A stretch of DNA of 64,000 nt. It comes from Dryomyza anilis. Taxonomy: Eukaryota; Arthropoda; Insecta; Diptera; Dryomyzidae. Position 1 is the stretch's first letter; each line of letters starts with the position of its first letter. The position numbers and the translations under genes are program-made. Below the pieces are notes generated by a model. The model was given only the letters and a program-made list of their open reading frames with translations, made no database searches and was not told the origin of the DNA. This document shows, piece by piece, positions 21,020 to 32,639 of this stretch. The stretch is from positions 76,142,367 to 76,206,366 of the forward strand of contig OX638133.1 in assembly GCA_951804985.1 (NCBI GenBank). The letters are read 5' to 3'.

Positions 21020-21400
21020 GTTTAGTCAGAGAGTATACATTTATAATAGAGTTTCCTTCCGAGTTTGCTGGCGTCGCTGCCGAAAACATTTGTTATGTGG
21101 AAGTGGAATTTAACAGATTGAAGTTAACAGAGGAAAACAGTGCACAAAACTGGATCTGTCCGTGGATAATTTGCAACCAAACTTACCAAGATATATTGCA
21201 ATCCAACGCCTTATAAATTTTAATTATTTTTCTGGCCAAAATGTGGCAGAAAACATCTAAATATTGATTTGAAAATGTGTCTGTTGACAACATTTTCGTT
21301 TCAATTTCCACATAACCAATGTTTGAATTTATTTGACAAAAGTGGCAGAGAAACCACCTGTATGGAAACTCTATATCAAATATATACTCTCTGGTTTAGT
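21020..21400. mobile_element. hAT-like MITE, 367 bp, long inverted repeats
   Basis: The left end CAGAGAGTATACATTTATAA and right end (inverse) CAGAGAGTATATATTTGATA both continue into TAGAGTTTCC, about 30 bp with four or so differences. A second inverted pair lies inside (AACATTTGTTATGTGGAAGT near 21,088 against CAATTTCCACATAACCAATG near 21,303). The flanks share GTTTAGT (21,020-21,026 and 21,394-21,400), 7 bp, extendable to 8 if the terminal G is shared. CAGAG ends and ~8-bp duplications are typical of hAT elements such as hobo. An 86-codon frame (20,956-21,216) crosses the left boundary and is not credible. Confidence 0.8.
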
Positions 21401-22778
21401 AATCATAATTGAAAGAGACATGAATGCGTAAATAAATTTTTAGAAATATTTTGTTAATAATTTTAATCATAAAATTATGGTCAAGAACTTAAAAAAATGG
21501 AAATTGTTGTGGAAAACATTTATATTAATTTATTTCATGATTATAGTCATAATATGTTTGTGAAAAACATTAATTAACTCTTATTTTTAGATAAAAAATG
21601 TGAGTCAAGAAAACTATGTTATGACTGCAACAAAAAGAGTATAATTACTGAAATTATAATATCATCCTGATACTGCAAAAACCGCCTAACTTCATGTGAA
21701 AATCGTCTTTTAATGATATGTTGATCGGATAAATTAGATAAATGAAATACTTAATTTTGTATGAATTAAGTGCAGAATTGACACTGAAAATAGTTTTGTT
21801 TCTTCTGTAAAATTCATTTTGTAAAAGGTATTCGAAAATGTAGATAGGCGGTTATGATTGATAATATTATTTTGTTAACAATTATCTATGAAATTTTTTG
21901 CAATGTTAGTATATTTATTGGTCATAACAAATTTAAATACCAAGCATAAATATTTATTGAAACCATAGTTTATTAATATTAAAAAAAGGTTTAAGCTTGC
22001 AATCATGAAACGATTATCACAATATATTTACCACTAAACAAAATCAAAAAAGAGAGAATTACGTGAGCGGTATTTAATTGACTACATTATATTCGGCTCT
22101 TGATATTATTGCTGCAAACATTTTAACGACAGCCATCATCATAACAAGGAGCTTATTTTTAGATAATAATAAGAAGCCATTTTCTTTTTATTTCAATGAC
22201 AAAAAGATATATACTAAAACAAAACCAAGTACTACACAATTTACCGAGTAGTTTTCCACGAAATTATTTGCTTTAAGCCAACGCCAGTTCTGAAGTGTAA
22301 ACAGTGCGCCGGCCTTTTGATTTTTATTTCTCTACGCCGTTCATAATTCCCTGATATTAAATATAAGTTGGTGTTTTTTCTTTAACTAGACGTCATCCTA
22401 CAACTAGATGACGCCAGTATCACTGGCCGTTATACAACCCCTGCGGTAAAGGTACTATACTATAATCAACATCAAAAAGCACAAAGCTAAAAAAACAACA
22501 ATAATTACTAGAGCACGACTTGTGAGGTCGCAGGACATTCGCAGTAGCAGACTGTTAACTGGGTCGCACTCTGTGGATATGAGAAGTGTGTCTGTGCTTT
22601 ACTGCATGTGTAGCAGAAATTTATCATTCATAAATTATGTTAAGCCACACAGACACTCACTCACTCCCACATACAACCATAAATAAATGTCCTTTAACTA
22701 ACACACAAATACATGGTTATATTTGTATCAAGTATGCAAATATGTGCATATTGAGTTATGGACCCTAAGGACTTGTGG
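21401..22778. other. Unique A+T-rich sequence, no gene seen
   Basis: No element copy was recognised. A slightly G+C-richer patch at 22,280-22,610 contains a small inverted pair, GACGTCATC and GATGACGCC (22,388-22,414). No open frame is convincing. Confidence 0.4.
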
Positions 22779-23096
22779 TCGTTCTCCGGCTAGCTACTGT
22801 TAGGACCAGACTGCGATCCGAAAAGTCCCCGGTTCAAGCCTGGACTAGGACTAACAACATCTATTCATTGACACATTTTTCTATACCGCGCTACCTCTCG
22901 GCAGTAAATGGAAAACGTACGAGAGTAAAACATTGCCTATGAAAAGTTTTTACCCGCCGTTCGGATTCGGCAATAAACTGTAGGTCCCACCGATTTGAGT
23001 AAAAATATAACACGCACAGCTCAAAATGGTGAAAGAGCTCGGCCTAAGTTCTTATTGGACTGTAGTGCCAAATTATTATTATTTATTATTATTATC
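22779..23096 (+). mobile_element. SINE with a degraded tRNA-like head
   Basis: The A-box region has decayed (GGCTAGCTACTGTTAGGACC) but the B box GGTTCAAGCC, CTATACCGCGCTACCTCTCG, GCAGTAAATGG, the 3' block AATGGTGAAAGAGCTCGGCC, the stem-loop region and a tail of ATTATT repeats are all present. A weak internal promoter is expected, so this copy is probably inactive. No clear target duplication was found. Confidence 0.88.
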
Positions 23097-24203
23097 TAAG
23101 AAAACACCCATCATTGTGTTGAAGAGCATCATGTTTTAATGTTTATGCCAAACATGATAGAGAAAAACATGAAAAACTCTAACAAATTATTTTCTACAAT
23201 CTCTCTGATATGATTGACAGTGAATGATGTCACAACACATGATCTCAACAATTAAGGTATTAATACTATCAATGATACTTATGTTTGTGCAATGAATTAT
23301 TTGTTCGTCACAATCATACATTTTATTAAAATATATTTAGTAAAAATTCAAGCATAACATTATAAAATAACGCGCTTATCACTAAGCTATCGAAATTGCA
23401 ATGTTATAATACAGTTTATTTGTCACAATCATGTCATGATAATCATTTTAATTCTATGAATGTAGTCTGAAAAATATTTGAATTAATTTCAAAAATTTTC
23501 AAAACATTTCAAATATTTATTAAAATATAAAAAAACACACAAAAATCCCAAACTTAATTCACGCGCAGTAATTTTGTATTTCCCAAAGTTTACATATTTG
23601 TGCTAGACATATAACACGTTATTATTACAAAGGCTTGGCTGAACAAAGTTGATTAGATTAAACAAAATTTTATAGTTTGTACTAAAATATACAGTACAAT
23701 CAAGTACATATGTACTACGTGTTTTTTAAATGTTATTATTAATGTCTTGCAATGTAGATATGTAGTTTGTTTATAGTTGTACATACTCTATGTGACAAGT
23801 GCAAAAAATACAAATTTTTCAGTCGTTTACATTTGCATGTTTTAAATGGTTGTGTAAGATACCACGGTTATTTTAACCTTTGTACTAGATCTCCAGAGGA
23901 TTTTATTTTTTTATATTATTATTCTATTTTTTTTTTGTTTTGTGCGCTTTTAAAGCGCTTTCGAAAATTGATGTATAATTGTAAATTAAAATGTAAAACT
24001 CCACCACACGTACAACCAAATGTAAACCAAGCCAGGCACCACAAAAAGGACCCTCTGGATTTGAAATAAACAATGCAATAACATGGTATTCCACTTGAAA
24101 ATGTTTTTTGAATAATCCATCTATTGGTTATTTGAGTACTGCGCAACGAAAAGCATAAAATGGAATTGTGTTTGTACTTGTTTTTACTTTTTTATTTGTA
24201 TTT
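23097..24203. other. A+T-rich stretch, no gene seen
   Basis: A 100-codon plus-strand frame at 23,767-24,069 overlaps a minus-strand frame and has no recognisable domain. It contains the palindrome-like GCGCTTTTAAAGCGC at 23,944. I do not call a gene. Confidence 0.45.
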
Positions 24204-25030
24204 TTATACCCTACACCTATGAGGTACAGGGTATATTAACTTTGTGCATATATTGTAACGCCCCTTAGGAGGCGTGTCCGGTATGGAAAAGTATATATAT
24301 TCTTGATCAGCATCACTACCCGAGTCCGTTTAGCCATGTCCGTCTGTCTGTCTGTCCGTCTTGCTGTCCGAATACAGAATAACTTGAGAAATACTGATCA
24401 GAATGCGATGAAATTTCGTCTCAATATATTTTATCCTAAAGTAGGAAATGAGTTTGAAAATGAGCCAAATCGGTCAACGGACACGCCCACCTCCCATACA
24501 AGTCGCTTTTATATAACTCTTTCGAAACTAATAACTCGAAAAGTATTCAAGGTATAGTTATAAAATTTAAAAGGTATTGTTATAATTCACCTTAAAATAT
24601 GTTGTCCAAAATGGGCGTGATCCGCCCACTTTTTTTTTCATTATTTCCCGGGTTTTCATATTGTAAATTTGATCCGTAAATTATTAAAATCAAATCTATG
24701 AAATATTAGCCTTTCAAAATTTTAAATATAGGCGAGGTCCGCCCAATTATATTTTTCAAAATTTTTTACTAGTTTTTTTTATACTTTTATATACATTTTT
24801 TAATTTATGGGGATATAAGACGTAAATATCTGATATTTGAATAATATTCTGAGGGTGGGGAGGTTCAGAATAATTAAAAATTTAAAATTAAGGTATACAA
24901 TTAAATATTCCTCATTAATATCTCCACCAAAGGTGTAGGGTATTCCATAGTCGGGCCCGACCGACTATAAAAATCCGCCCCATATGACCGAACTTACCCA
25001 TGTGACCTAACTTTCCCAACTCGTTTTTTT
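24204..25030 (+). mobile_element. DINE-1-like Helentron, subfamily A, complete
   Basis: The 5' end is TTTTTATACCCTACACC with GGTACAGGGTATA, a short inverted pair. Then come AACGCCCCTTAGGAGGCGTG, TATATATTCTTGATCAGCAT, GAGTCCGTTTAGCCATGTCC, a (GTCT)n/(GTCC)n microsatellite, CACGCCCACCTCCCATACAA, and near the 3' end GGTGTAGGGTATTCC, which is the inverse of the 5' terminus, followed by the stem GTCGGGCCCGACCGAC and CCCAACTCGTTTTTTT. This matches the layout of Drosophila INE-1/DINE-1, which are non-autonomous Helitron-like (Helentron) elements inserting into T-rich sites. No coding capacity is present. Confidence 0.9.
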
Positions 25031-25231
25031 ATAATATTATGGTACTTATATGCCTTCATTAGATTATATCCAAATGTTCAATTAAACAAACTGTTCATCA
25101 TTATTTTGATCATTCCTTTAAAATATTAAACACATTCAAAATGTATTTCTTTTAAATTATTTGGTATTATCAATATTATTAACAAGAATCTGAAACATTT
25201 ATATAAACAACTTAGGAATTTTAAATCCTAC

Positions 25232-25310
25232 AACAAAAGTGCAAAGGTATATTCAATTTGGTGATCCGTTTCTAACACCCAAAAATATATGGAAAAGTAT
25301 ATCGCCGGTT
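25232..25310 (+). mobile_element. DINE-1-like subfamily B, 5' fragment
   Basis: AGTGCAAAGGTATATTCAAT, GATCCGTTTCTAACACCC and ATATGGAAAAGTATATCGCC parallel the start of the subfamily B copy at 35,640 (AGTGAAAGGGTATATTCAGT, ACGCCGTTTGTAACACGC, GTATGGAAAAGTATAT). Only this 5' part is recognisable. Confidence 0.65.
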
Positions 25311-28300
25311 ATACTGCAATACTGTCTATCTATATTTTCAAATTCCGCTTACAAAATGAATTTAAAAGAAGAAAAAAAAATGTTTTTAGTCTCAACTATG
25401 CACTTACTTCATCTAAAATTAAGTGTGTCATAACTTTTGATGGTAATTGTCTAATTTAAACCGGTTTATACGTTCAAATTAGGCTACTATCAAAATGTCA
25501 TTACTTCAAACTTCCTATATACCTTGTAACCTTACTCTGTATTCGACTTTCGATTTAAAATCTAAATCTAAACAAAAATTCAATTTTATATTGGAATTTA
25601 AAAAATATCAGAAAATGAAAATAATTATTATAAACCTTAGAATAGGTAACACAAAAAGAAAACAAATAATAAATCTTTTCAGTCGAAGTTTTCTTTTTTT
25701 TTAATTTCGTTATTCCTTTGTTGCTATTAACTATTGTCAAAATTAAGTCACTTTCTTTTAACAGGACTTTTTAAATGTGCCATACACATTGTTTAACATA
25801 AAAAAAACTTTTTAAATTATTATTTTTCTTATTAGTTTATTTTTATATTATTTTTGTTGTCACTATAAGGATAAACTTCTTTCATAAATTCCATGCAAAA
25901 TAAGCTACAATTATGAAAATTCTCTTGAGATAATCATAAACTTGAAAGAGCAGTCTGTTGTCACATTTGTTACTAACTTAACTAACTGCGTGGTAGTATA
26001 AATGCTGTCGCCTGTTGTCCTTTTTTTTTTTCTTGTTCTTAGTCCTGCCTCACGCATTACAGTAACCTCGATTCTTAGTTTTCATGGTTTTTGGTCTAAT
26101 TTTTTGTTTGTACCTTTTTGCTTTTAATTATCTTCGCAAAATGTTGTGTTTTGTTTCATATTACAATTATCTTATTTAATGTTACAAGTTTCAGTGTCTT
26201 TTGTGACATAATTTGTAAACAGTAAGACAATTTAAGGACACGCAACACGACATAGGGATAAAAGCACTGTGACACAGCGCGATTGAGTGAATGAAAGAAT
26301 GACTGAATGTGTGAGTGACTGAATAAATGAGGTATGAGTGAGTGGATAACAACTGTTTGAATTACTTTATTTATATGCAGCATCAAAAGAATGTTCTCAT
26401 TATGAACACCAGCGAAGAAGTTATAAGAAAAGATTAGATACAAAAAGGGTATCTTCTCTGTCTTGCGAGCACAGTAGGCTCTACTGCCTGATGATGGATA
26501 AACACTTGTTGTATTTAAGTAACACATAACAATGGGATTTATGTTTTACTGTATAAAAGCATTGTGTATTTACATAATGTTGTTATAAATTTAAACAAAA
26601 ATAATAGAATTTTCATATTCGCAATAATACTTTAGTCCTAAAATGTATTAAACAATTTTAAAATATTTCTAAAACTGTTTATATGTTTGCAATAAACATA
26701 TTTGTTTTCTCCGAGTGAGTGATATTTTTTTCACCTCGACTATTTCCAATTAAATATCTAATAATTACACGATAAAAGTATGTTTGCAGCAAACATTATA
26801 TAGCTTTTTTGGAATATAGCAGTTTATTGTAATATTTCACATAATTGTTTTAAACATAAAATATTTTCAAATATTAATTACTTTATCATAATGAAAATAA
26901 TATTAGTAATTTTCTATACTCAATTTATAAAATGAATTTTATGTTAATAATTCCTTAAAAAATCATAATATTCAAAAACTAAACAGCTTTACTAGAGTTA
27001 AAAAAAACTATCTGCTCTGTGAATTTCAACAAAATCTATTTTTTTTAATTTTTCAAAAATAAACGTGATTATAACAAATTTCCTATATATTTTCCCTAAA
27101 CATATTTATACTCTCCGTAACTGATATTTTATAATATAGTCATTTGGTGTAACTAACAGCGTAGCTAAAATAGCAGAATGTTTACAGAAAACAAGCTTTT
27201 ACTTGATATTTAGCGTATTTTTTTTATAATATAATATTATTATGTTTGTTGCAAGAATGTTTTTGTTTTTGTTTGCAATATTTTTCAATTGGCTATTTCA
27301 TTAATAAACTAGTTACAAAATGTTGGTTATAACATTATGACAGTTCAATAATTGATGACAGGTTGAATAATTGAATACTTCAAAATTAGTTTTAAAATAA
27401 AATTTTTACAATGGAATCATTATATTGTCGACGATACTGCAAAACCGCTTAACTACATGTCAAAAATACTTCCAGTTTTGTCTTTCAATCCAGTTTTAAA
27501 TGATTGTTGAAATTAAAAACTCTTATTATATATGTTACACATTTTTAATCAGTCTAAATTATATCACTTTTTTGTTTCATAATTTAAATTCTTTTACATG
27601 ATAAATGTAGCTAGAATTACATGTCAAAAAGCAGAACAAATTTTGCCATATGCCCGAATATTTTACACCATGTCTAAAAGAGTAATTCTGTGATTTCTAT
27701 ATGCTCTTTTTACGACGCAGACTGTTTTTAATCTACTGCTCTGGTTACTGCTAAGTGGGCTAGACTACAACGGATCCATGTGTACGACAAGAGACTATGA
27801 AAAACGTCCTTGCAAAGTGTTTGGCATCGTATACAAGTTATTATTTTTTTATATTTATTTTTTTTTATATTTACATTTTGTTGTAGGTTGTAATGCTGAT
27901 TTATAATTCAGAATATACTACGCAACTGGCACTTGTTTGTGACCCACATTATTTTTACAACATTTTGGAAAATTTTATGCTTGTCAACGTGGCTGTTTTT
28001 TAAGCTTATGTTGTCCCTATTTTGTTATCCTCAATACGTGTGTGATTTTTATTTTACTTGTAGTTAAATATATGTATTATTTAATTTTTTATTTAACTTG
28101 TTTTCCAAATAAGTCTGTTTATTTGTTGCATTTTGTTGGTATTTTAAATGTATGAATATCAGTTTTTCTTTTTCCTATGTAATTCCCTCCCAGATAAATT
28201 CTAAAAATATTCAATTTTTATTATACTACTTTGCGAAATCACTCTGAAGACACCTTAAATTCTTTTTCAACGGTTGGGTTTAAATGTGGCAAAAGTCCAT

Positions 28301-28689
28301 ATAATCTGCTTTCATTTTTCATGCAACCAATACAAAGAATGGAAAAAAGTAGTGAATATTTGAGTACACTACTTGCTCTTGAAAAGCAGTATTGTTGTTT
28401 TCATCTCACTATATCCTTTCAATTGTATACCGCATAAGGTAAATGTAGTATGTATCTACGTGGTTTTCGTTGTATATATATAGGGTAAAATAAAGACATA
28501 AACGAAGCATGCCAAAAATTTAACTGAAGCACTCAAATAACTAAGTTTTGGATATGTTTTTCTAAGGATATACGGCATGTGCGCAAGGATGTGTTTTGCA
28601 AATAATATTTAATCAGACAAACACTTAGAGCACACGTAGGTGTACATTTGTACATGAAAAGAAAAAATGTTTACTACAAACATGTTTTA
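25311..28689. other. Long A+T-rich stretch, no gene seen
   Basis: This 3.4-kb stretch has no recognised element. Open frames up to 123 codons (26,156-26,527, minus) lack motifs. A degenerate GAATGA/GAGTGA microsatellite lies at 26,275-26,340. The recurring quasi-palindrome TGTTTGCAGCAAACAT occurs at about 26,784, with relatives near 27,245. Confidence 0.4.
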
Positions 28690-29440
28690 TTAGAAACACT
28701 TAATTATAATTATTATGTTTCTTGCAAAAATTGTAAAATCTTTTATCGTTTTGCTTAGATATACTGCGATTGAATTACATTAAGTTGCGTAATTGTCACA
28801 ATTCACATTGTTGTTACATTATGTTCTTTTGTTTGCAGCAATCATTGCTTTACATATTTTAACATCTAATGATTGGAAAAAATATAGTTGTGTCGGTGTG
28901 TAACATATTTTATTTCGTGATTTCTTTTAGGTTTAATACTAAAATGTCAAAAAAATTGCGTGATTCTCATTAATACTCACATGGTTGTTACATTATATAC
29001 CCTTGTTAGCAGCATTCATAATTTTAATAATTTAACATTTAATGATTGTTTTATGTTCACTGTAAAAATTGTCATATGACGTTTTGCGCCAACTGAATAA
29101 CTTTATGTTGCGTGAATCTTAATAATATTCACATGGTTGTTACATTATGTTCTTTTGTTTGCAGCAATCATAAATTATATAATATTTTTCAACATATAAT
29201 GATTGAATTTATGTCAATTTAAAAAATTGTAAAATTTTCATCGTTTTGCACAGAAATATTACTACTGAACAACAATAAGTTCTTTCAACAATCATTATGT
29301 TCATTGTAAAAATTTAACAATCATATATCATTTTCCGAAGAAATATTTTTACTGAATAACATTATGTTGGGTGATTCTCAGTAATACTCACATGGTTGTT
29401 ACATTATGTTCCTTTGTTTGCAACAATAATATTTTTTATA
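28690..29440. repeat. Four diverged tandem units of 150-260 bp
   Basis: Each unit contains GATTCTCA or a variant, AATACTCACATGGTTGTTAC, ATTATGTTCTTTTGTTTGCA, GCAATCAT, AACAT(C/T)TAATGATTG and TGTAAAAATTGT. The CACATGGTTGTTAC core lies near 28,804, 28,978, 29,130 and 29,389. The last gap contains an extra partial unit. The repeat has no open frame and no recognised element ends, so it is best described as an old satellite-like array. Confidence 0.8.
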
Positions 29441-30289
29441 ATAAAATATTTTTTATATATTGCTAAATTCATTTAATAATTGTTTAAAAGATCTGTTATA
29501 CAATCATTTATACATTTATCAAATCGTAAAATATTCCTAAAATAAGATACGTGATACACATTATAATATAATGGTGGAAACATTTAATTTATTTCTTTAC
29601 AATCATTAGATTGCTTGCAATAATCGCTTATTAATCATAATATATTTGTGATAATTATGCTACAACACATGATTCACATATTCGTTAAATATTTGAAATA
29701 ACTTTGTTTATAATTATCGCAAAGTAACTAGTACTAACTCAATATAGTGTCAAATATGATTGTGTACATTATTTTATAATTATTGCAATTATGTTTAAAT
29801 TTTTGCTATTTTCTATAGTTAAAAAGGAACAACTTATACTTGCAAATTTTTAATTATTTCATGAATTACCTTTATTAGCAATCATCTCATTGTTTGGGAC
29901 AATTAGAAATTTATCAAACTATAATTACACTAATCAAAATGTACACATTTATAATAAATTATAGAATATATCATTAAATATAAATAAGTTATTACTTTCA
30001 TGTTTAAGACAACATATTACAAAACAAAGATATTATTGTGACATTTGAAATGTTTTCTATTCTTTGGCGCAAACATTTCTTTGTTATATAAACATTTTTC
30101 TGATTTTTCTCTGCATGTATTACATGTATTGATAACATATTTTTGTTTCACACAAAATAAATACCGAAATACTGAAAAATCAGTAATATTTATATAGCAA
30201 AAACTGTAAGGATTAAGAACGTAGGTAGATTTTGTACTGTGACTAAAGCAAAAGTGAAAAGAAAATACCAAAAATAAAACAGCAGCAAT
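29441..30289. other. A+T-rich stretch, no gene seen
   Basis: An 84-codon minus-strand frame (30,017-30,271) has no motif. Words such as GCAATCAT and TTGCAATAATC suggest further decayed copies of the upstream tandem unit. Confidence 0.4.
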
Positions 30290-30600
30290 TATGTTTTGTG
30301 TTGTGCTTTTGCTTTTTTGTTTTTATTTTTTTTTTTGTATTTGAGTTTTTTGTTTCATGTTCGTTGCTGATGGAAGTGCCGAGTTATATCGTGTTTAGGT
30401 TGCATGGGAGGTGCCACGCCTCTCTGCCCAATCCCGCCCATATATAGCCTATCATTCCTTCCAGGCCATACCGCATCTGTGGTAAAAATTTCAAGAAAAT
30501 CGGATCAGCCGTTTAGACGGAGAAGCGGAACAAACGTGATTGCTTTAGCTTTTGTATTTTTGCTTTTGTTTTGTTTTGTGCTTTTGTTTTTTTGTATATA
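30290..30600 (-). mobile_element. Helitron fragment, minus strand
   Basis: On the minus strand the order is CGTCTAAACGGCTGATCCGA, GGTATGGCCTGGAAGG, GCTATATATGGGCGGG, GAGGCGTGGCACCTCCCATG, CAACCTAAACACG and ATAACTCGGCAC, followed by ACAAAAACAAAAGC-type A-rich sequence. This is the same series as in the Helitrons at 19.3 and 57.2 kb but more diverged. The 5' TC end is missing, and A-rich sequence is found on both sides. Confidence 0.7.
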
Positions 30601-31556
30601 CATTTTAGTCACGTCATTTAGAATGCATGGAAAAATCAATTCAATGAAATTATAATTTATCGAGATAAGCATCAGTTTAACGTGGTTGCAGTGAGAACAG
30701 GGGCATTTTATAATTTAGTCTCTTTCTAAAAGTGGTTAGTTGGATGGTAAAACATGCAGTTAGCTGATAACGAAAATGTTACAATAACGCAATGTTGCAC
30801 GTTACATATATTTTGTTATGACATGAGAATTTATATTAGAAGGGAATAAATTTTATAAACGGAAATGAAAAATATATTCAGGAAACTGTTAATATTTGCT
30901 ATAAATTTTAAATTTTTATAAATAATAACTAAAATTCTATTTAACATTTGTTTTCTTGCAACTAATTTCCGATTTCAATATGATTTTAATTGAGTTTAAA
31001 GCTTTCTAAGAATTTAGTAAGAAGATTTTTTCTAAATTTCTGTAACTAATACGTTTTATTCTATGTAATCTGAAATATTTTAAAACATATATTTGAAGCA
31101 AAATGCTTTTTCTTAAAAAAAAAATCAATAAATCAAATTTTTCTAAACAACAAATTTAATGTTTGTGATTTCAGAGATATAAACAAGAAATATTCTACTT
31201 AATTAACTGTATTTATTGACAAACGTTGCTAAAAGAAATAAAAACTGTCAATTTAGTAAATCATATAATTTATCAATTTTAATCTCAGAATTTGAAGAAA
31301 GATTTGAAAAAACAAATAAAGAGAAAACATTCTTTTAAGTACTCGTTACTTTTTAAGTATAAAAAACACTGCCCAAAAAAATTTGTTTTGACCTGGTCGA
31401 AAATTTTGAAAAATTTCTTTTACTTATATCTTGCAAACAAATTTTTTCACACTTAAATTAATTTTTTTTTTATTGAAGCTCGATGGTTTTTGCGTTTAAT
31501 TGAAAATATAATTTCATTATGTTCTTTTGTTAGAACTTTAAAAATAAAAGAAGAAC
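30601..31556. other. A+T-rich stretch, no gene seen
   Basis: No repeat copy or coding frame was recognised. Confidence 0.45.
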
Positions 31557-32305
31557 AAACGAGTTGGGAAAGTAAGGTCACATGGGGCGGATTTTTATAG
31601 TCGGTCGGGCCCGACTATGGAATACCCTACACCTTTCGTGGGGATATTAATGTGGGATATTTAATATTATTCATATATCAGAAATTTACGTCTTATATCC
31701 CCATAAATTAAAAAAATTATATAAAAGTATAAACAACTAAAAAAAAAATTGAAAAATATAATTGGGCGGACCACGCCTATATTTAAAATTTTGAAAGGCT
31801 AATATTTCTTAGATTTGATTTTAATAATTTACGGATCAAATTTCCACAACCCGGGAAATAATGAAAAAAAAAGTGGGCCGATCACCTCCTTTTTATACCA
31901 CATATTTATAGGTGAATTATAACAATACCTTTTAAATTTTATGACTATACCTTGAATACTTTTCGAGTTATTAGTTCCGAAAGAGTTATATAAAAGTGAC
32001 TTGTATGGGAGGTGGGCGTATCCGCTGACCGATTTGGCTCATTTTCAAACTCAGTTCCTACTTTTGGCTAAAATATATTTAGTCAAAATTTCATCGCATT
32101 CTGATCAGTATTTCTCAAGTTATTCTGTATTCGGACAGCAAGACAGCAAGACGGACAGACAGACGGACATGGCTAAACTGACTCGGGTAGTGATGCTGAT
32201 CAAGAATATATATACTTTTCCATACCGGACACGCCTCCTAAGGGGCGTTACAATATATGCACAAAGTTAATATACCCTGTACCTCAAAGGTGTAGGGTAT
32301 AAAAA
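31557..32305 (-). mobile_element. DINE-1-like Helentron, subfamily A, minus strand
   Basis: Reading the minus strand, it begins TTTTTATACCCTACACC with GAGGTACAGGGTATA, continues with TTGTAACGCCCCTTAGGAGG, TTCTTGATCAGCATCACTAC, the GTCCGTCTGTC microsatellite, and ends with the GTCGGGCCCGACCGAC stem and TTCCCAACTCGTTT. It is about 75 bp shorter than the copy at 24.2 kb, mainly from loss of sequence near the 3' stem. An 89-codon plus-strand frame inside it (32,001-32,270) is a by-product. Confidence 0.9.
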
Positions 32306-32524
32306 TGGACAATATCTCAAAACCAATTTGACAAAACTGATTTCATTTTCGGAATCAGCGCGATAAATGTATCCAAAATAATTGCAGAGCTGTGAAATCA
32401 TAGTTGTTATGCAATAAATAATAGATACCGATTAATTTATATTTATATTTTTCGCGTTTGACGCGCGTCATAACTGTTGTCCTATGTATTAGAAATTTAT
32501 TAGATTTATTTCAAAATGTTTGAA

Positions 32525-32639
32525 AAGGTTTGCCATTTCATGATGGAAAGATATACAAATTCGAATTTCGGAAGTAAATTTTAATAATTTCGACTCGTTG
32601 TTGGCTCGTATATCTTTCCATCATGAAATCGCAAACCTT
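32525..32639 (-). pseudogene. Start of a Tc1/mariner-type transposase in a hairpin
   Basis: On the minus strand a frame opens at two adjacent ATGs (32,624 and 32,621) and reads a peptide containing ERYTSQQRVEIIKIYFRNS. This resembles the N-terminal helix-turn-helix segment of transposase-like proteins that are common in insect genomes (the DUF4817 class attached to IS630/Tc1/mariner-type transposases). After about 23 codons the frame runs into an inverted copy of its own start and stops at 32,538. The arms 32,525-32,556 and 32,608-32,639 are inverse repeats, 32 bp with one mismatch. Nothing of the catalytic domain remains. Confidence 0.6.

Noticed and set aside
26156..26527. 123-codon minus-strand open frame
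   Set aside because: Its length alone is weak evidence at this composition, and part of it reads through a GAATGA-type microsatellite.
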